From Rhipicephalus microplus (taxonomy: Eukaryota; Arthropoda; Arachnida; Ixodida; Ixodidae), in assembly GCF_043290135.1 (NCBI RefSeq), contig NC_134705.1, positions 55,715,271-55,779,270 on the forward strand: a stretch of 64,000 nucleotides of DNA. The letters run 5' to 3'. The notes under the pieces were generated by a model. That model worked only from the letters and a program-made list of their open reading frames with translations. It made no database searches and was not told the DNA's origin. This document shows positions 47,482 to 58,529 of this stretch, piece by piece. The position numbers and the translations under genes were made by a program. The first letter of the stretch is position 1. Every line of letters starts with the position of its first letter.

Positions 47482-48770
47482 TGGTCGGTGGGTCCGGAAC
47501 AGCGACGCATAGGGGAAAGCGAACGTCGACGTGGAGATGGGGAGCGGCGGGTCGGGCCGTGTGGACGATCAGAAGGAAAGGAAGAGGAAGGAGGGCTTGA
47601 AGGCGTAGACGAAAACTGAGAGTCGAAAGAGGGCATTCGTCGAATGTTCTGGGCAGCCTGGCGACGACGACAATAACGTGCCACGTGGCCAACACCACCG
47701 CAAGCAAAACATAGGGGACGGTTGTCGTAGGTCCGCCATCGGTCGGAGTAGACTCCGACTTGCGGCTGGGGGGCAGAAAACTGCGGCCGAGGTGGTATCG
47801 GCATAGGCGACGGTGAATAGGTCGATGGTGAATAGGTCGGCGGTGAATAGGTCGGCGGTGAATAGGTCGGCGGCGAAAAGGGCGGCGGTGAATACATAGG
47901 CGCTGGCTGGAACGCAGGCTGTCGAGGTCGAGCAACGGCTTCGGCGTACGTGAGAGGTGCGGCGACTGGGGGAGGTTCACGGGCGGGAGGAAGAACTTGT
48001 GCGACCTGGTCTTGAATGAAGTCGCGGAGTGTAGACGGCAATCTGCGTGGTTGATCGGGTACACAGGACATCAAAGAGAGCTGACGAGCGACCTCAGCGC
48101 AGATGAACTCTTGGATCTTGGAGAGAAGAGGGGCATGGACTTCTCCTATGCCAAGGGTGGAAAGGCTGGACGAAGAGTCGTCGAGCACCGAGGGACGTCG
48201 GGTGGAAAGACGTTGCCTGCGCAACTCGTGAAAACTCTGGCATAACTCGGTCAGTTCTAGAACAGTGCGAGGACTCTTAGAAAGCAACATTTGGAAAGCA
48301 TCGTCCTCAATGCCCTTCAGGATATGCTTGATCTTAAGCTCTTCGGACATTGACTCGTTCACTCGCTTGCAAAGGTCCAGAACGTCCTCAATATAGCTTG
48401 TGAATTTCTCACCAAGCTGCTGGGACCGAGTATGTAAGCGTTGTTCGGCACGGCGTTTACGTACCTCAGGCCGCCCGAAAACTTGTGTGAGGCTCGTTTT
48501 GAAGACCGACCATGTAGGGAGTTCCGCTTCGTGGTTTATAAACCACAGCTTGGCCACGTCCGACAGGTAGAAAGAGACGTAGGCCAACTTGGCGGTGTCA
48601 TCCCATTTGTTGTGAGTACTCACTCGCTCGTACATTGAAATCCAGTCGTCAACGTTCTTGTCTTCTGTGCATGAGAAAACAGGGGGATCTCGCTGACGCA
48701 GAGAACCGGCGCAGAGAACAGTAGGCGGTGCCGGTGGAGGAGTTGGAGCGGCGCTTGCGTCGGTAGGCAT
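47472..48770 (-). CDS. gag: E2 Gag
   Basis: 432 residues, intact, starting MPTDASAAP 64 nt inside the 5' LTR. Capsid-like region: [20 protein letters not shown], then [20 protein letters not shown], collinear with E1 Gag. Residues from about 290 hold a Pro/Tyr-rich tandem repeat of five TYSPP-like units, encoded by 15-bp DNA repeats at about 47,815-47,890. The zinc knuckle [14 protein letters not shown] (CX2CX4HX4C) follows, then an Arg/Ser-rich tail ending TDQEN. The protein could still assemble particles even though Pol is truncated. Confidence 0.92.
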   Translation of the reverse strand: MPTDASAAPTPPPAPPTVLCAGSLRQRDPPVFSCTEDKNVDDWISMYERVSTHNKWDDTAKLAYVSFYLSDVAKLWFINHEAELPTWSVFKTSLTQVFGRPEVRKRRAEQRLHTRSQQLGEKFTSYIEDVLDLCKRVNESMSEELKIKHILKGIEDDAFQMLLSKSPRTVLELTELCQSFHELRRQRLSTRRPSVLDDSSSSLSTLGIGEVHAPLLSKIQEFICAEVARQLSLMSCVPDQPRRLPSTLRDFIQDQVAQVLPPAREPPPVAAPLTYAEAVARPRQPAFQPAPMYSPPPFSPPTYSPPTYSPPTYSPSTYSPSPMPIPPRPQFSAPQPQVGVYSDRWRTYDNRPLCFACGGVGHVARYCRRRQAAQNIRRMPSFDSQFSSTPSSPPSSSFPSDRPHGPTRRSPSPRRRSLSPMRRCSGPTDQEN

Positions 48771-48806
48771 AATGGATGGTAGAATGCGATTCCGAAGCTC
48801 CAGGGT

Positions 48807-48831
48807 GATCGAAACCCAGCAGAATCCACCA
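48807..48831 (-). promoter_or_regulatory. E2 primer-binding-site candidate
   Basis: On the minus strand TGGTGGATTCTGCTGGGTTT begins three bases after the 5' LTR. Like the E1 site, its complement contains CCCAGCA and ends TCCACCA. The tRNA was not identified. Confidence 0.5.
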
Positions 48832-48833
48832 CT

Positions 48834-48978
48834 TGTAACGGGGTTTATTTGCAGCGCAGAACGCAGAAAGCGAAGCAGTCAGCATCGTCCGGCCAAGCGC
48901 AGCAAGCACGAGCTTATGCTGATGGCGATGCCCCTGATGCGCCGAGAAATGCCGCTGAAGCTCCTCTTCTTCACTACA
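48834..48978 (-). repeat. E2 5' LTR (145 bp)
   Basis: TGTAACGG...TTCACTACA on the plus strand, followed by the GTAT duplication. Confidence 0.95.
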
Positions 48979-49029
48979 GTATCGACATATTTAAATGAGA
49001 CAGGGCGATGCACTAGCCCCACCACTGAC

Positions 49030-49223
49030 TGGCGGCGGATTTTTTTCTACACGCTTCAGTGAATTTACTCTCTGTCTCTCCTTTTTTTTCTTTCATTCAC
49101 TTCCCTCTGTCTCATCTTTCTGTCTCCTTCTATCAGCCCCTAGTGTAGGGTAGCCAACCGGATGTCTTTCTGGTTAACCTCCCTGCTTCTCCCTATTGTT
49201 GCTTCCTTCCCCCCCTAAAGAAT
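49030..49223 (+). mobile_element. LINE 3'-UTR module
   Basis: Contains CTACACGCTTCAGTGAATTT, GTGTAGGGTAGCCAACC, GGTTAACCTCCCTGC and TTGTTGCTTCCTTCC in the same order as the inverted copy at 5.07-5.26 kb. No coding sequence is attached. It lies about 270 bp upstream of the first coding exon of cystatin B. Confidence 0.75.
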
Positions 49224-49487
49224 TTATGCGCATTTCCCAGTAACTGGCTTACTCTCATCCGAAATAGGCAAGAGCCACCCACCTGTGAACAATAACTATA
49301 CTGTCTAAAAGAGAACAGCGTATGGTGCGATGGTTTCCGACAATAAAATGGTGAATTCATACAATTCAATTGCAAGGCTCGAACATTTTACGAATGCGAG
49401 CATGCCAAGTGTGGAATTTAGGACAGCCAGTTGTGTTCCAATAAAAAGTGCCCTTCAGAGTCTCGTTGGCCTTAGCCTATAAAACTT

Positions 49488-49491
49488 GCAG
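49488..49491 (+). promoter_or_regulatory. Putative splice acceptor before cystatin B first coding exon
   Basis: AACTTGCAG ends 6 nt before the ATG. The upstream TATAAAA at 49,478-49,484 is too close to the ATG to be a TATA box for this start, so an acceptor after a 5' untranslated exon is more likely, as in gene A. The pyrimidine tract is weak. Confidence 0.4.
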
Positions 49492-49497
49492 GGGACC

Positions 49498-49713
49498 ATG
49501 GCTTCTTTGAGAATCACCCCGTGTGGCGTCGCAGTCCTGATTGTCATCTGCTTCATCGGTGTCGCTCAGTCAGCGCTTGTTGGCGGGTGGCATCGACAGA
49601 GCGTTGGCGACAACGCCATGTTTGAGGAGCTGGCGCACTTTGCGATATCAAGACAAGTTGGTGACCGGGAGTACTTCGACACTGTGCTCGAACTGGTCGA
49701 TGTAGAGACTCAG
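49498..49713 (+). CDS. Cystatin B, coding exon 1 (secreted type 2 cystatin, family I25)
   Basis: First coding exon of a 140-residue secreted cysteine-protease inhibitor. Signal peptide: PCGVAVLIVICFIGVAQS, residues about 8-25. The mature part starts ALVGGWHRQ with the conserved N-terminal GG. The helix segment is FEELAHFAISRQV, and the exon ends VDVETQ in phase 0 at a GTACGT donor, so the Gln of the QVVAG loop is its last codon. The start at 49,498 has a strong context (GGGACCATGG). It is close to gene A in sequence, exon length and splice positions, in the same orientation 31 kb downstream, as expected of a tandem duplicate. The likely setting is saliva or midgut, by analogy with tick family members. 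Confidence 0.94.
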
Positions 49714-51400
49714 GTACGTATAAACTGCAGGGACGTAAGTGGTGCAGAATAAAAGATAGAACTTTATTTTGCGCGCTTGCTGATACATGTATTTTTGTTC
49801 TTGTTATTGTTCAAAGCTGACCAACAATACGGTGGCTTAACTAGGAAAATTATATAAGTAAGACAGCAATTCAGTATCAATATAGTTGAATGCAATTGTG
49901 CTATACGATCTCACAATTTACTGGGTTCCCAGCGATACCGAACGCCATAAGGGACAATTCTGACTACGCATGGCAATATAACATGCCTCTCCTGAGCCTA
50001 ACACATAAGCCATTCACCTCCACGATGGCTGTGGCGTTCAGCAATCAAAATTACTTATTGAAATATCTAATATATGAGTTGACGCGAAGACGAATGTCCC
50101 TGGTATAAAAGGGAACATCCCGATATGTAGAATAAATACTGGTTTCACTCTTTACTCTCTGAGCATGGCAGAATTATATGCAATAATTTTAAGACACACG
50201 CAATTTCTTCTTTTTAGTGAACGGTTTTATTATAAAGAGTAAGAGTAAAATTGAGTAGAACCGTTAGGCTTGTTACAAAAGAGATTTATTAATTTTAAAA
50301 AACACTTCAATTTCACGTGAGAAGCTTGCTAAGCACTCTCGGCTGAGGCATCATCAAAATTGTTTGCACTAGAAGAGACAGTCCCAGCAATATCTAAGTG
50401 TTTGCTGGTTTATTTTTCCTTTGATGGAAACAGTGCGAAAAATTTATGTCACAAAAAGATGTTTGTTAAATACGTATTTTGTGTTTTTTTGTAAACGTCT
50501 TTAGCTCCATTTCTGTACCACGTGCTATGCAGTTTTTGTCCAAAAATATTTTTAAATCCTTATAAAATAGTGTGAACTCAGAGGTTGTGACTTCGCTTTT
50601 TCTTCACAGACTGACCCTAAGAGCGTACTCGTGCCACCTGGGATGACACTTTGAAAGAGACCACTTGTCATAAAGAAATTAATGTATGTGCGATAAGCGT
50701 CAGTATCCGGAAGTCACTTTCTACATGTGATGCCACGGAGAAGCAATAAACACAAGCCAGCCACCTTCTAAAAATAAGGAACATCAACACAGTTCAAATA
50801 ATCTTGAGCATTTTGGAAACATTAGAAAAAGGGACGCTTAGTGGACTTAACGTCAATAATTTACATCCTTACTGCACTTCCGATTATAATAGAATGTTAC
50901 GGACTTGATTCAATGAATATAAACGTCCTTGAGCTAATAAAAACTAGCGCATTCATGAAGTTGAATGTTCTTGAATTTTTAAAATATATGAAAATAACGG
51001 TATATCTAGGCTCTGAAAGGAACAGTGGGGTTGTGATTGTCTCCGAAAGAGGTTTCTTTTTTATGTTGACATGCTGATCTAAATATATGGAGATCTTGAT
51101 TTCTTCCTTCTGCTTTTTTTTTCTGCAGTCAACGTACGATATGTGTAGCTCTAAGGTAAAAGTAGCGTTAAGTGTACTCGACAGTTTTTAGATCATTGAC
51201 TCCACACTGACAGTTAGGACCGACCAGCGCCTTCTGCACAATCAAATACGAACCTCTTGGCTTTTAGACATAGCGGAGCTAAAGAACCTTTACTGCGCAG
51301 AAACTTGTCGAAGAGGTCACCATAAGCCCTGACATTTTGCGAAAAACGCGCTGCCCTCCTGCAGTCATTTTCTTGTCTTTCTCAATATGGTAACAATGTG

Positions 51401-51643
51401 ATTGATTGATTGATTTGTGGGGTTTAACGTCCCAAAACCACTATTTGATTATGAGAGACGCCGTAGTGGTGGGCTCCAGAAATTTGACCAGCTGGGGTTC
51501 TTTAACGTGCACCCAAATCTGAGTACACGGGCCTACAACATTTCCGCCTCCATCGGAAATGCAGCCGCCACAGCCGGGATTCGATCCCGCGACCGGCGGG
51601 TCAGTAGCCGAGTACCTTAGCCACTAGACCACCGTGGCGGGGC
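51401..51643 (-). mobile_element. Ruka-like SINE, full length, perfect target duplication
   Basis: Flanked by the exact 15-bp repeat TATGGTAACAATGTG (51,386-51,400 and 51,644-51,658). On the minus strand it starts GCCCCGCCACGGTGG, has the B box GGGATCGAATCCC and ends in an (ATCA)n-type tail. The perfect duplication indicates a fairly recent insertion and fixes the element's ends. Confidence 0.95.
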
Positions 51644-51858
51644 TATGGTAACAATGTGTCACTGCTAAATTCGCTGCCGGTTCTCGATTCTTAGTTGGGA
51701 ATCGACAGCATGTAGTCGCTGTAGATGTATTTTTGAAGTAATGCTTACCAGACATCGTTGGGCATGCAATACCATTGAAGTTCTACTGCATCGATGACTT
51801 AATTATAACAACAGTGTTGCGACGTCTTAAATCAACGTCCGTATCAAACATTATGGCA

Positions 51859-52092
51859 GCCCCACCGCGTTGGTCTAGTAGCTTAGGTACTCGGCTGCTA
51901 ACCCGCAGGTCGCGGGATCAAATCCCGGCTGTGGCAGCTGCGTTTCCGATGAAGGCGGAAATGTTGTAAGCCCGTGTGCTCAGATTTCAGTGCAGGTTAA
52001 AGAACCCCAGGTGGCCGAAATTTCCGGAGTCCTCCACTATGGCGTCTCTCATAATTATATGGTGGTTTTGGGTCGTTAAACCCCACATATCA
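51859..52092 (+). mobile_element. Ruka-like SINE, full length
   Basis: Flanked by ATCAAACATTATGGCA (51,843-51,858) and ATCAAACATTACGGCA (52,093-52,108), one mismatch. Begins GCCCCACCGCGTTGGTCTAG with A box and B box (GGGATCAAATCCC), then the conserved body and a short ATCA tail. Confidence 0.94.
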
Positions 52093-52634
52093 ATCAAACA
52101 TTACGGCATGTGCATAGAATTCTGCTATGGGAATAAATGCGTAAGTTGTAGGTGTCATTAGTTGACCCAAAGTATTTGCATTCCTCACATCGTTGATGGC
52201 GCAACAACATAATACTACTGCACCAATGACGTCATTGTAACATTGGCGTTAAAACGTATTGAATAAGCGTCAGTATTATCAATTATTACAGGGGTAGAAT
52301 ATCAAGCTGTGTAAATAAATGCGTAGCTTCTCAGCGTGATTTGCAGACACAAAACAGTACCAGAAGAGCGGAGGGGCCACAAATTAATTTTGATCGTGGA
52401 AGATATTGTCGGATGCCTTGCGAACACAGTATGAGCTTCCATGCACAAGGGCGTCTTATATAGCCTGGCCTTTCATGTAGGCCTAAACTGATTTAGGTAG
52501 TATTTTGTGCTTGATTGAGGTACTTCATTAAGGGCACGTACAGTATCGTCGCTGCATATGTAAGAAGTATGTGCCAACACTGAGAAATATCACAGATAAA
52601 ACCTGCCTACTTCCTCGACTTCATGGTGACACAG

Positions 52635-52739
52635 GTTGTGGCCGGAACAAACTACCGAATCAAGTTCAAGGTGGGCGAATCCACATGCAGGGTAACAGAA
52701 ACATACACCAAGGAGGCCTGTGTTCCACAATCTAGAGAG
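52635..52739 (+). CDS. Cystatin B, coding exon 2
   Basis: 35 codons, phase 0, between GTGACACAG and a GTGGGT donor. Begins VVAGTNYRIKFK, completing the QVVAG inhibitory loop, and contains the Cys pair STCR and EACV. Same length and boundaries as gene A exon 2. Confidence 0.93.
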
Positions 52740-53961
52740 GTGGGTAATCCTGCTGAAACCCTGAAGCATAATAATTCCAATATATTTAAAAAAATCATCA
52801 TATTCAGGAAGGCAGTTCTACAGACTAAGATGACGATATAAAGAATCGATCAAACGATTACATGGTGATAATTAGCATACCTTGAGAAAAAAATGTAATT
52901 TATGCCATATATCAATTTTTAACCTCTAGCAGGTCTTCGTAGACTTGCAAATCAGTTTACGGTACATATGGCTTCTAACCCGCTTTATTTGAAGTAACAT
53001 ACAATATGGAAACTTATAGTTCCTAAAGTAAATTCTTCTCGTTCAATATCTTTTTTCACTGAAAACTGGTGTTGCACATTTGAAGTTCTGACGCAGCAAC
53101 TTGACAGCGGCGAACGTAACTCCTTTAGGCATCATAACTTTTGAGATGTGTGTAATCAATATTCGCGCTAATGAACTTTCGCGGTAATCGCTGGAAAACT
53201 TAACGTGCCAAATGCTGTTTGCACTTATTTGTGTTTATTCACGTACAGTTGAGTATAGTCAAATGCGTTTTAATATCACGGTCTGGCGGTAAAAAGGGTT
53301 ACATGAGTCACCTGACATCTTTGAACATCACGGAAAAACCTATAGTAACTTGCCAAGAAGCGAATGCAACTGTGCATTAATTGCTTTTGTATATCAAAGA
53401 GATCGCAAAAATTATGTCGTTGCATACGTAGGTAAAGAAACATCAGATATCTTATGTGGGAGATAACAGACACGTAACTGCCATTTCAAAACATGTGAAC
53501 TGATTCTTGCTGTTATCAAAAAATGAAGCCTTTAAGAAACAACACTCATAATAGATCGTCAAACTAACAGGCCAAAAAATGAATATGAACTCGCATGTAA
53601 TCATTGGAAAATTAGTGAAACAGAGGCTGCATACTGGACACCAATGCGCACATTATCACAAAAATACAGAGCAATGGTGAATGTTTGTGCGTTAAAGAAG
53701 TAGGAACTGATTATAGGAACCCGGAAATCAAAATGATAGCCTCCGTATTTAAATACTGTTCCAAACACAAGCCTTTTGTGCCAGAATAGCTTTAACACAG
53801 CTATCCTGTCCATATTTATAGAACGACATCATAGAAACTTTTATTCTGGTCCAACTAAATATAAAATTATCTGCCCAAACAAAACATACACTCACCTTGT
53901 GTTTGTGGCCCTAGTTCTTTGACTTGGTTTTTCTCTTTCAATTTGTATTTTTTTTCTGCAG
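52740..53961 (+). other. Cystatin B intron 2 (1,222 bp)
   Basis: GTGGGT donor; acceptor TTTTTTTTCTGCAG. No mobile element was recognised. Confidence 0.85.
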
Positions 53962-54063
53962 ACGGTCAAGGATACCTGTACAGCAGTTATATACGACGTA
54001 CCTTGGCTGAATGAACGATCTGTGTCTTCTTTCACCTGCGAAGGAAGCAGCACATCTACCTAA
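53962..54063 (+). CDS. Cystatin B, terminal coding exon
   Basis: 33 codons plus TAA. Contains KDTCTAVIYDVPWLNERS with the Pro-Trp second binding loop, and the final Cys in SFTCEG. The mature protein has four cysteines, the standard two-disulphide set of type 2 cystatins. Confidence 0.93.
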   Translation, partial: TVKDTCTAVIYDVPWLNERSVSSFTCEGSSTST

Positions 54064-54163
54064 AGAAGAGCATCATACGACATTTTGACAAATAGGTGCA
54101 GATATTGTGTTAGTGTGTTTATTTCTACATATTCTAATGCGAATATAGGGAAATATGTAGGCA

Positions 54164-54412
54164 GACTCGCTGTGGTGGTCTATTGGTTAAGGCACTCGGC
54201 TGCTGACGCAGGTCACGTGATCCTATCCCGGCTGTGGCGGCTACATTTTCGATGCAGGCGAAAATGCTGTTAGCCCATGTGCTCAGACTCGGGTGCACAT
54301 AAAGAAACCAAGGTGGTCGATATTTCCAGAGCCCTTCACTACGGCGTCTCTCACAGTGATATGGTGGTTTTGTGGTTTTGGGACGTTAAACCCCAAATAT
54401 CTATCAATCAGT
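54164..54412 (+). mobile_element. Ruka-like SINE in the likely cystatin B 3' untranslated region
   Basis: Starts CTCGCTGTGGTGGTCTATTGG, has a degenerate B box (GTGATCCTATCCC), then GCGAAAATGCTGTTAGCCCA, and ends CGTTAAACCCCAAATATCTA. A small internal duplication (GTGGTTTT twice) is present. It lies 100 bp after the stop codon of cystatin B, same strand, and before the first AATAAA. Confidence 0.9.
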
Positions 54413-54437
54413 CGTGACAAAGCGTAACCAGTTCTTG

Positions 54438-54443
54438 AATAAA
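54438..54443 (+). terminator. Candidate polyadenylation signal of cystatin B
   Basis: The first AATAAA downstream of the stop codon, 374 nt away and just beyond the SINE. If used, the SINE is part of the mRNA. Confidence 0.5.
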
Positions 54444-56119
54444 TTGATTTTGCTTCACAGCGACATTAGTCAAATATTGGTAGGTTTTCTGCTTGAATAC
54501 GTACATGGCTTGTTATAAAGGATGACCATTACAATTCCATTGCTTTCAACGAAATAACTCTTTATATACGCGTTCAGGTAAGCAAAAGCTTCAGTAGCAC
54601 CTAAGCACAATGCAGTTTATCTAAACATAAAAAACGTCTAATTTCACTGTTCCTTGGTGTCTTTATTGTCTGTAAATATTATGAACGCCCTTCGGTAAAT
54701 TCATTTTTTTATGCGCTTTGGTTGCTTACGTATGCATATGGGAGGACAACCATTTCTATGGAATTCCGCATATAGAAAAAATATTTGTTAAAACAGGAAA
54801 ATATCTTTTAATTGTCTACATTGGTTTCCCCGTGTCTGTTCTCTTTATGGCTTTCCTCCGGTACGACGCTTGCGCAAATTTTACATGAAAGTGAATATTG
54901 AGACAATCAAACTGATGAAAGCTAGTACTCCTACACATTATTTAAAAAAAAATTGGGGAACCCTCAAGCCTAGTTTTGGAGAGTTACGCACTCATCCACG
55001 CACGCGCGCACACTCACGCACGCACACACACGCACGTGCACACGCATAATACTCATACGACACTCACACAATATAGGTTTCCCAATCACTCGACTGTCTT
55101 CGACGCGTAGGTGGACCAGGAGCAGGGCGAGACCAAGAGCCATGTTTACTGATTGGAGCCCGGGCCGCGACTGCCCGCTGCCACCGGCTACCGTGTGCCA
55201 CATGCCACACGCAATCGTCATTGTTCTTTTCTTTTTATAATGGGCATGCTAGCGGCCGCCACTCCCATGACCTTTCTAAGCTTCTCAATCTCCTGTTAGC
55301 ACCTAATTTTCTGTCTCTCCCTCAGGCTTTTTCTTAGATATCACTCAGTTATCCATAATGACCAGCGGTTATCCTGCCTACGCGCTAAATGCCAGGCCCA
55401 TGTTAATTTCTTTTTTTTATTTCTGTTATGATATGTCAACCGCCATTTGTTACCTGACCAACTCTGCTCTCTTCCTGTCTTCCTATAGTTACACGTGTTA
55501 TTTTGCTTTGCAAGTGCTCGTTGTGGTGTCCTCAATTTAGGTTGAACCCTTTTTCGTAGTCCTCCAGGTTTTTGTTCTGTGCCGGTATGATGCAGCTGTT
55601 CCATACCTTCCTCTGGAGCGTTACTGTTCGAATACTATTCATATTTTAAGAATGGTTTCAGATTGCGCTCCGCCTGATCCTAATTATTTAACTTACTTCA
55701 GTCCTATCGTTTGGACTTTCATCTACTACCTGGCACAAGGAAACGTATGCTATTTTATTCGAAGGCAAATAAAATTTAGGATTTGGGTTTCCGCCTTTCA
55801 GATGTTAGCTGAGAGACCGGACAATCGAGATGAGCAGTTAATGAAGGATTGATAGCCTGAACAGGTCTTTCACTTTTCCTGCTTAGCGTGAAGTGTGGTG
55901 ACAGTATCATTTACTCAGAGTGGCGAAAAACCTATATCGAAAAAGGAACACACAACATGGTCAAGAATGGCATGCGGAGCATGGGAAAGTACTTTTAAAT
56001 TTCTTACTGCAGTATGTATTTGTGTAATTAAAACAGACATTCCACTGCGTAGAGCAGTGGTTATGTTTTCTTTTATTCATATAAAATATAATCGAAGGGG
56101 CTGCTGACATGGTGATAGT
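54444..56119. other. Intergenic, no gene recognised
   Basis: Contains a purine/pyrimidine stretch rich in CA and CG dinucleotides (55,000-55,045) and sequence around 54.95 kb (GGGGAACCCTCAAGCC) resembling 13.59 kb, probably a dispersed repeat. No coding motif was found. Confidence 0.45.
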
Positions 56120-56490
56120 TACCCCTTTCCGCTTGATTGCTACAATCGTTATGGTGCTGCCCCGCCACGTTGTTGTAGTGGCTAAGTTGCTCTGCTGCTG
56201 ACCCGCAGGTCGCGGGATCGAATCCCGGCTGCGGCGGCTGCTATTTCGATGGAGGCGAGAATGCTGTAGACCCGTGTGCTCAGACTTGGGTGCACGTTAA
56301 AAAATCCAGGTGGTAGAGCCCTCCACTACAGCGTCTCTCATAATCTAAAGTGGTTTTGGGACGCTAGACCCCACATATCTATCATCAATCAATCTGTTAT
56401 GGTGCTCGGCAGCTGACTGAAGGTCAAAACTTCCGGAACCCTCCACAATAAGATCTCTCACAATCACGTAGTTTTGGGGTGCAAACCTCT
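56120..56490 (+). mobile_element. Older SINE, split by a nested SINE
   Basis: The left part ends CTACAATCGTTATGGTGCT at 56,158. The right part resumes at 56,407 with CGGCAGCTGACTGAAGGTC, then CTTCCGGAACCCTCCACAAT..CTCTCACAATCACGTAGTTTT. Together they have the plan of a tRNA-derived SINE of the second type with an internal deletion. A younger SINE occupies the middle. Confidence 0.65.
56159..56395 (+). mobile_element. Ruka-like SINE nested in an older SINE
   Basis: Flanked by GTTATGGTGCT at 56,148-56,158 and 56,396-56,406. Begins GCCCCGCCACGTTGTTGTAG (first base shared), with a strong B box (GGGATCGAATCCCGG), and ends in ATCTATCATCAATCAATC. The target site is the A-box region of the older SINE. 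Confidence 0.92.
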
Positions 56491-56571
56491 GTCAGATAAT
56501 AACTATAATAAGGACATACTTCTGCTCAGTTATTATAATTTTTATAATTGTTATTGTTAATATGACAATGG

Positions 56572-56671
<100 letters not shown>

Positions 56672-57792
56672 TTCTGTTCCATGCAGAGAGGAGAATAGTT
56701 CTGTGGCAAACTAGTTTCCACGTACAAAGGCGCACAAGATTATGTACATCGCCATGTTTCCTGAGCTATGTGTGAATCACATTCAGCTTTAAATATTGCA
56801 CCCTGTGTTTCATGGAAATATGAAATATTTTTTCACGGAATGACACCGAGTCGTAAAAAGAACTCTCTGCGATATGCCATCTGTATGATCTACCCTGAGT
56901 AAGGCAAATGAAGCAAATATTAAGGGGCCCATCGTGAAGGACTGTCTTGTTCTATGAAACGAACATAATATCAAGTCTGGTCACATGAAAAGCACCTAAT
57001 TTTCATCTTCTTTTTTGCCTTATGTTAAAAGAAGTCTTTCACGGAGGTGGTTACTAAAGTACTGGCCTCCATAAGTACAAGCTAACACATACATCAATTG
57101 TATACGCCCTCCTTTTTCCATAAGGAAAGTTGTACGACTGAAGCGTAAAGCAAGTGTTAAAGAAATCCGGTGGCGTTAGATGCTTGCTCAATGATAGCTA
57201 TAATGCACGACACGAGTGCTCGAGAAATTGCGCTAACGCTGGTCGCGTCCGTATACACGAGGGCCGTCAAAGACAAACAGCATACAAGGTAAACCAGACC
57301 CAATACACACAGCTTCTCGTGTCCGCGTGACTAAGTTTCCCCGGCTGTCACATTGCTGCAACGCAGCCGACAGAGGGTATCTGTGCACGCACTCGAAACA
57401 CTTCCTCTTCTTCGCTGCCATTTTTACTTGCGAGCTTAACGACCAGTGCGCTTGCTGCGCCCTTTCAGCCTTGACCCGCGCGCAATAGCTGTCTTTCTAT
57501 TAGGTTTATTACAGTGCAAGTCACACCATGCTAGACGCGAGCACGTGGGGGTGGCCCAGTGCGCATGTGCAGAGTCAAATAGAAGTTCTGCACGAGGATG
57601 AGCCACAATGTACGCGTCAATAAGCTCAAGGTGACGACGTCTGCTGCGAACACTAGTGTTAAAAATACATTACGGTGCCCTGAAAGTGAGTCATTTGCCA
57701 GCATCTTGTTGTGTGCCCTTGTAATACTACATGACAGTTCCTGAGAACAGACAATAAAACTATTAGTTCTCTATAAACACTGTGGCATTGTG

Positions 57793-57831
<39 letters not shown>

Positions 57832-58529
57832 TGAGCCCTTGAATTCCTACTGCTTGCATTCTTACGAGGCCGTTGGTGGACTTGCTCACTCTCGCATTGA
57901 GTCGTCTTCTAATGGTCATAGACTGTCGACGACAGCTCAGTGCCGTATTTCGTATAAATTGTCTACTCAGCGCAGTACTCTGCCTAATAAAAACCATGGT
58001 TCACAACCTATAATACCTATTATTTTAGAATTTGAATTTCAGTATGGCATTATTTGCGTAATACTCCTAAACAAGGACTTACAGCACTCGTATAGCAGAC
58101 GTTAGTTTTGCGCAAACTTATTCATACACGAATGGTCATGGTATGCAGCTCGATTATGCTACGACTGTTTTTGTCGGTGACCAGAAATGCGGTTAGGCGG
58201 GAGGAAGTTTGGGACGACCAATTCTCTCGCGCCCTGAAATACATATATTGTTTTGCGCGCACTCGTAGGTTCACACTAGCACATTCATCAAAGCTGGTTG
58301 GCCCTCCACAAAAAAATTATTAAAATCTGGCCCCTCCTTTGTGGGTGCATGGCACGTGCTAAAAATAACGCGCGAGACTTAAGCCCCGTCCAACATCGGC
58401 ACTCAGCACGCAGTCACGCATACGACTATTTAAGTCTACCGTGTGATCTCGTGTTACCTTCATGACATGAAGTCACTTTTCTACGCAATGTTAACTTTTC
58501 GACCGCTAACTTTTCGACCCTCGCCTTCA
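56672..58529. other. Intergenic, no gene recognised
   Basis: Short frames only. A 62-codon minus-strand frame at 57,233-57,421 starts MAAKKRKCFEC in a reasonable initiation context, but nothing else supports it. A (CA)n run is at 57,795-57,826. Confidence 0.45.
57795..57826. repeat. (CA)16 microsatellite
   Basis: Uninterrupted CA repeats. Confidence 0.97.

Larger units (their letters stand above)
43590..48978 (-). mobile_element. Ty3/gypsy retrotransposon E2
   Basis: 5,389 bp on the minus strand, with 145-bp LTRs differing at two positions and a perfect 4-bp target duplication GTAT at 43,586-43,589 and 48,979-48,982. Contains gag, a -1 frameshift signal and pol with three nonsense codons, and no envelope. 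A 115-bp perfect foldback lies in the 5' part of pol. A recent insertion, but unable to make its own full Pol. Confidence 0.95.
49714..52634 (+). other. Cystatin B intron 1 (2,921 bp)
   Basis: GT at 49,714 and AG at 52,633-52,634. Two SINEs in opposite orientation (51,401 and 51,859), each with target duplications, lie in its second half. Confidence 0.85.

Noticed and set aside
49478..49484. TATAAAA as the TATA box of cystatin B
   Set aside because: It lies 14 nt before the ATG, so transcription would start inside the coding region. A splice acceptor there is more likely.
57233..57421. Minus-strand frame starting MAAKKRKCFEC as a first exon
   Set aside because: Reasonable start context, but no downstream exon or domain could be linked to it.
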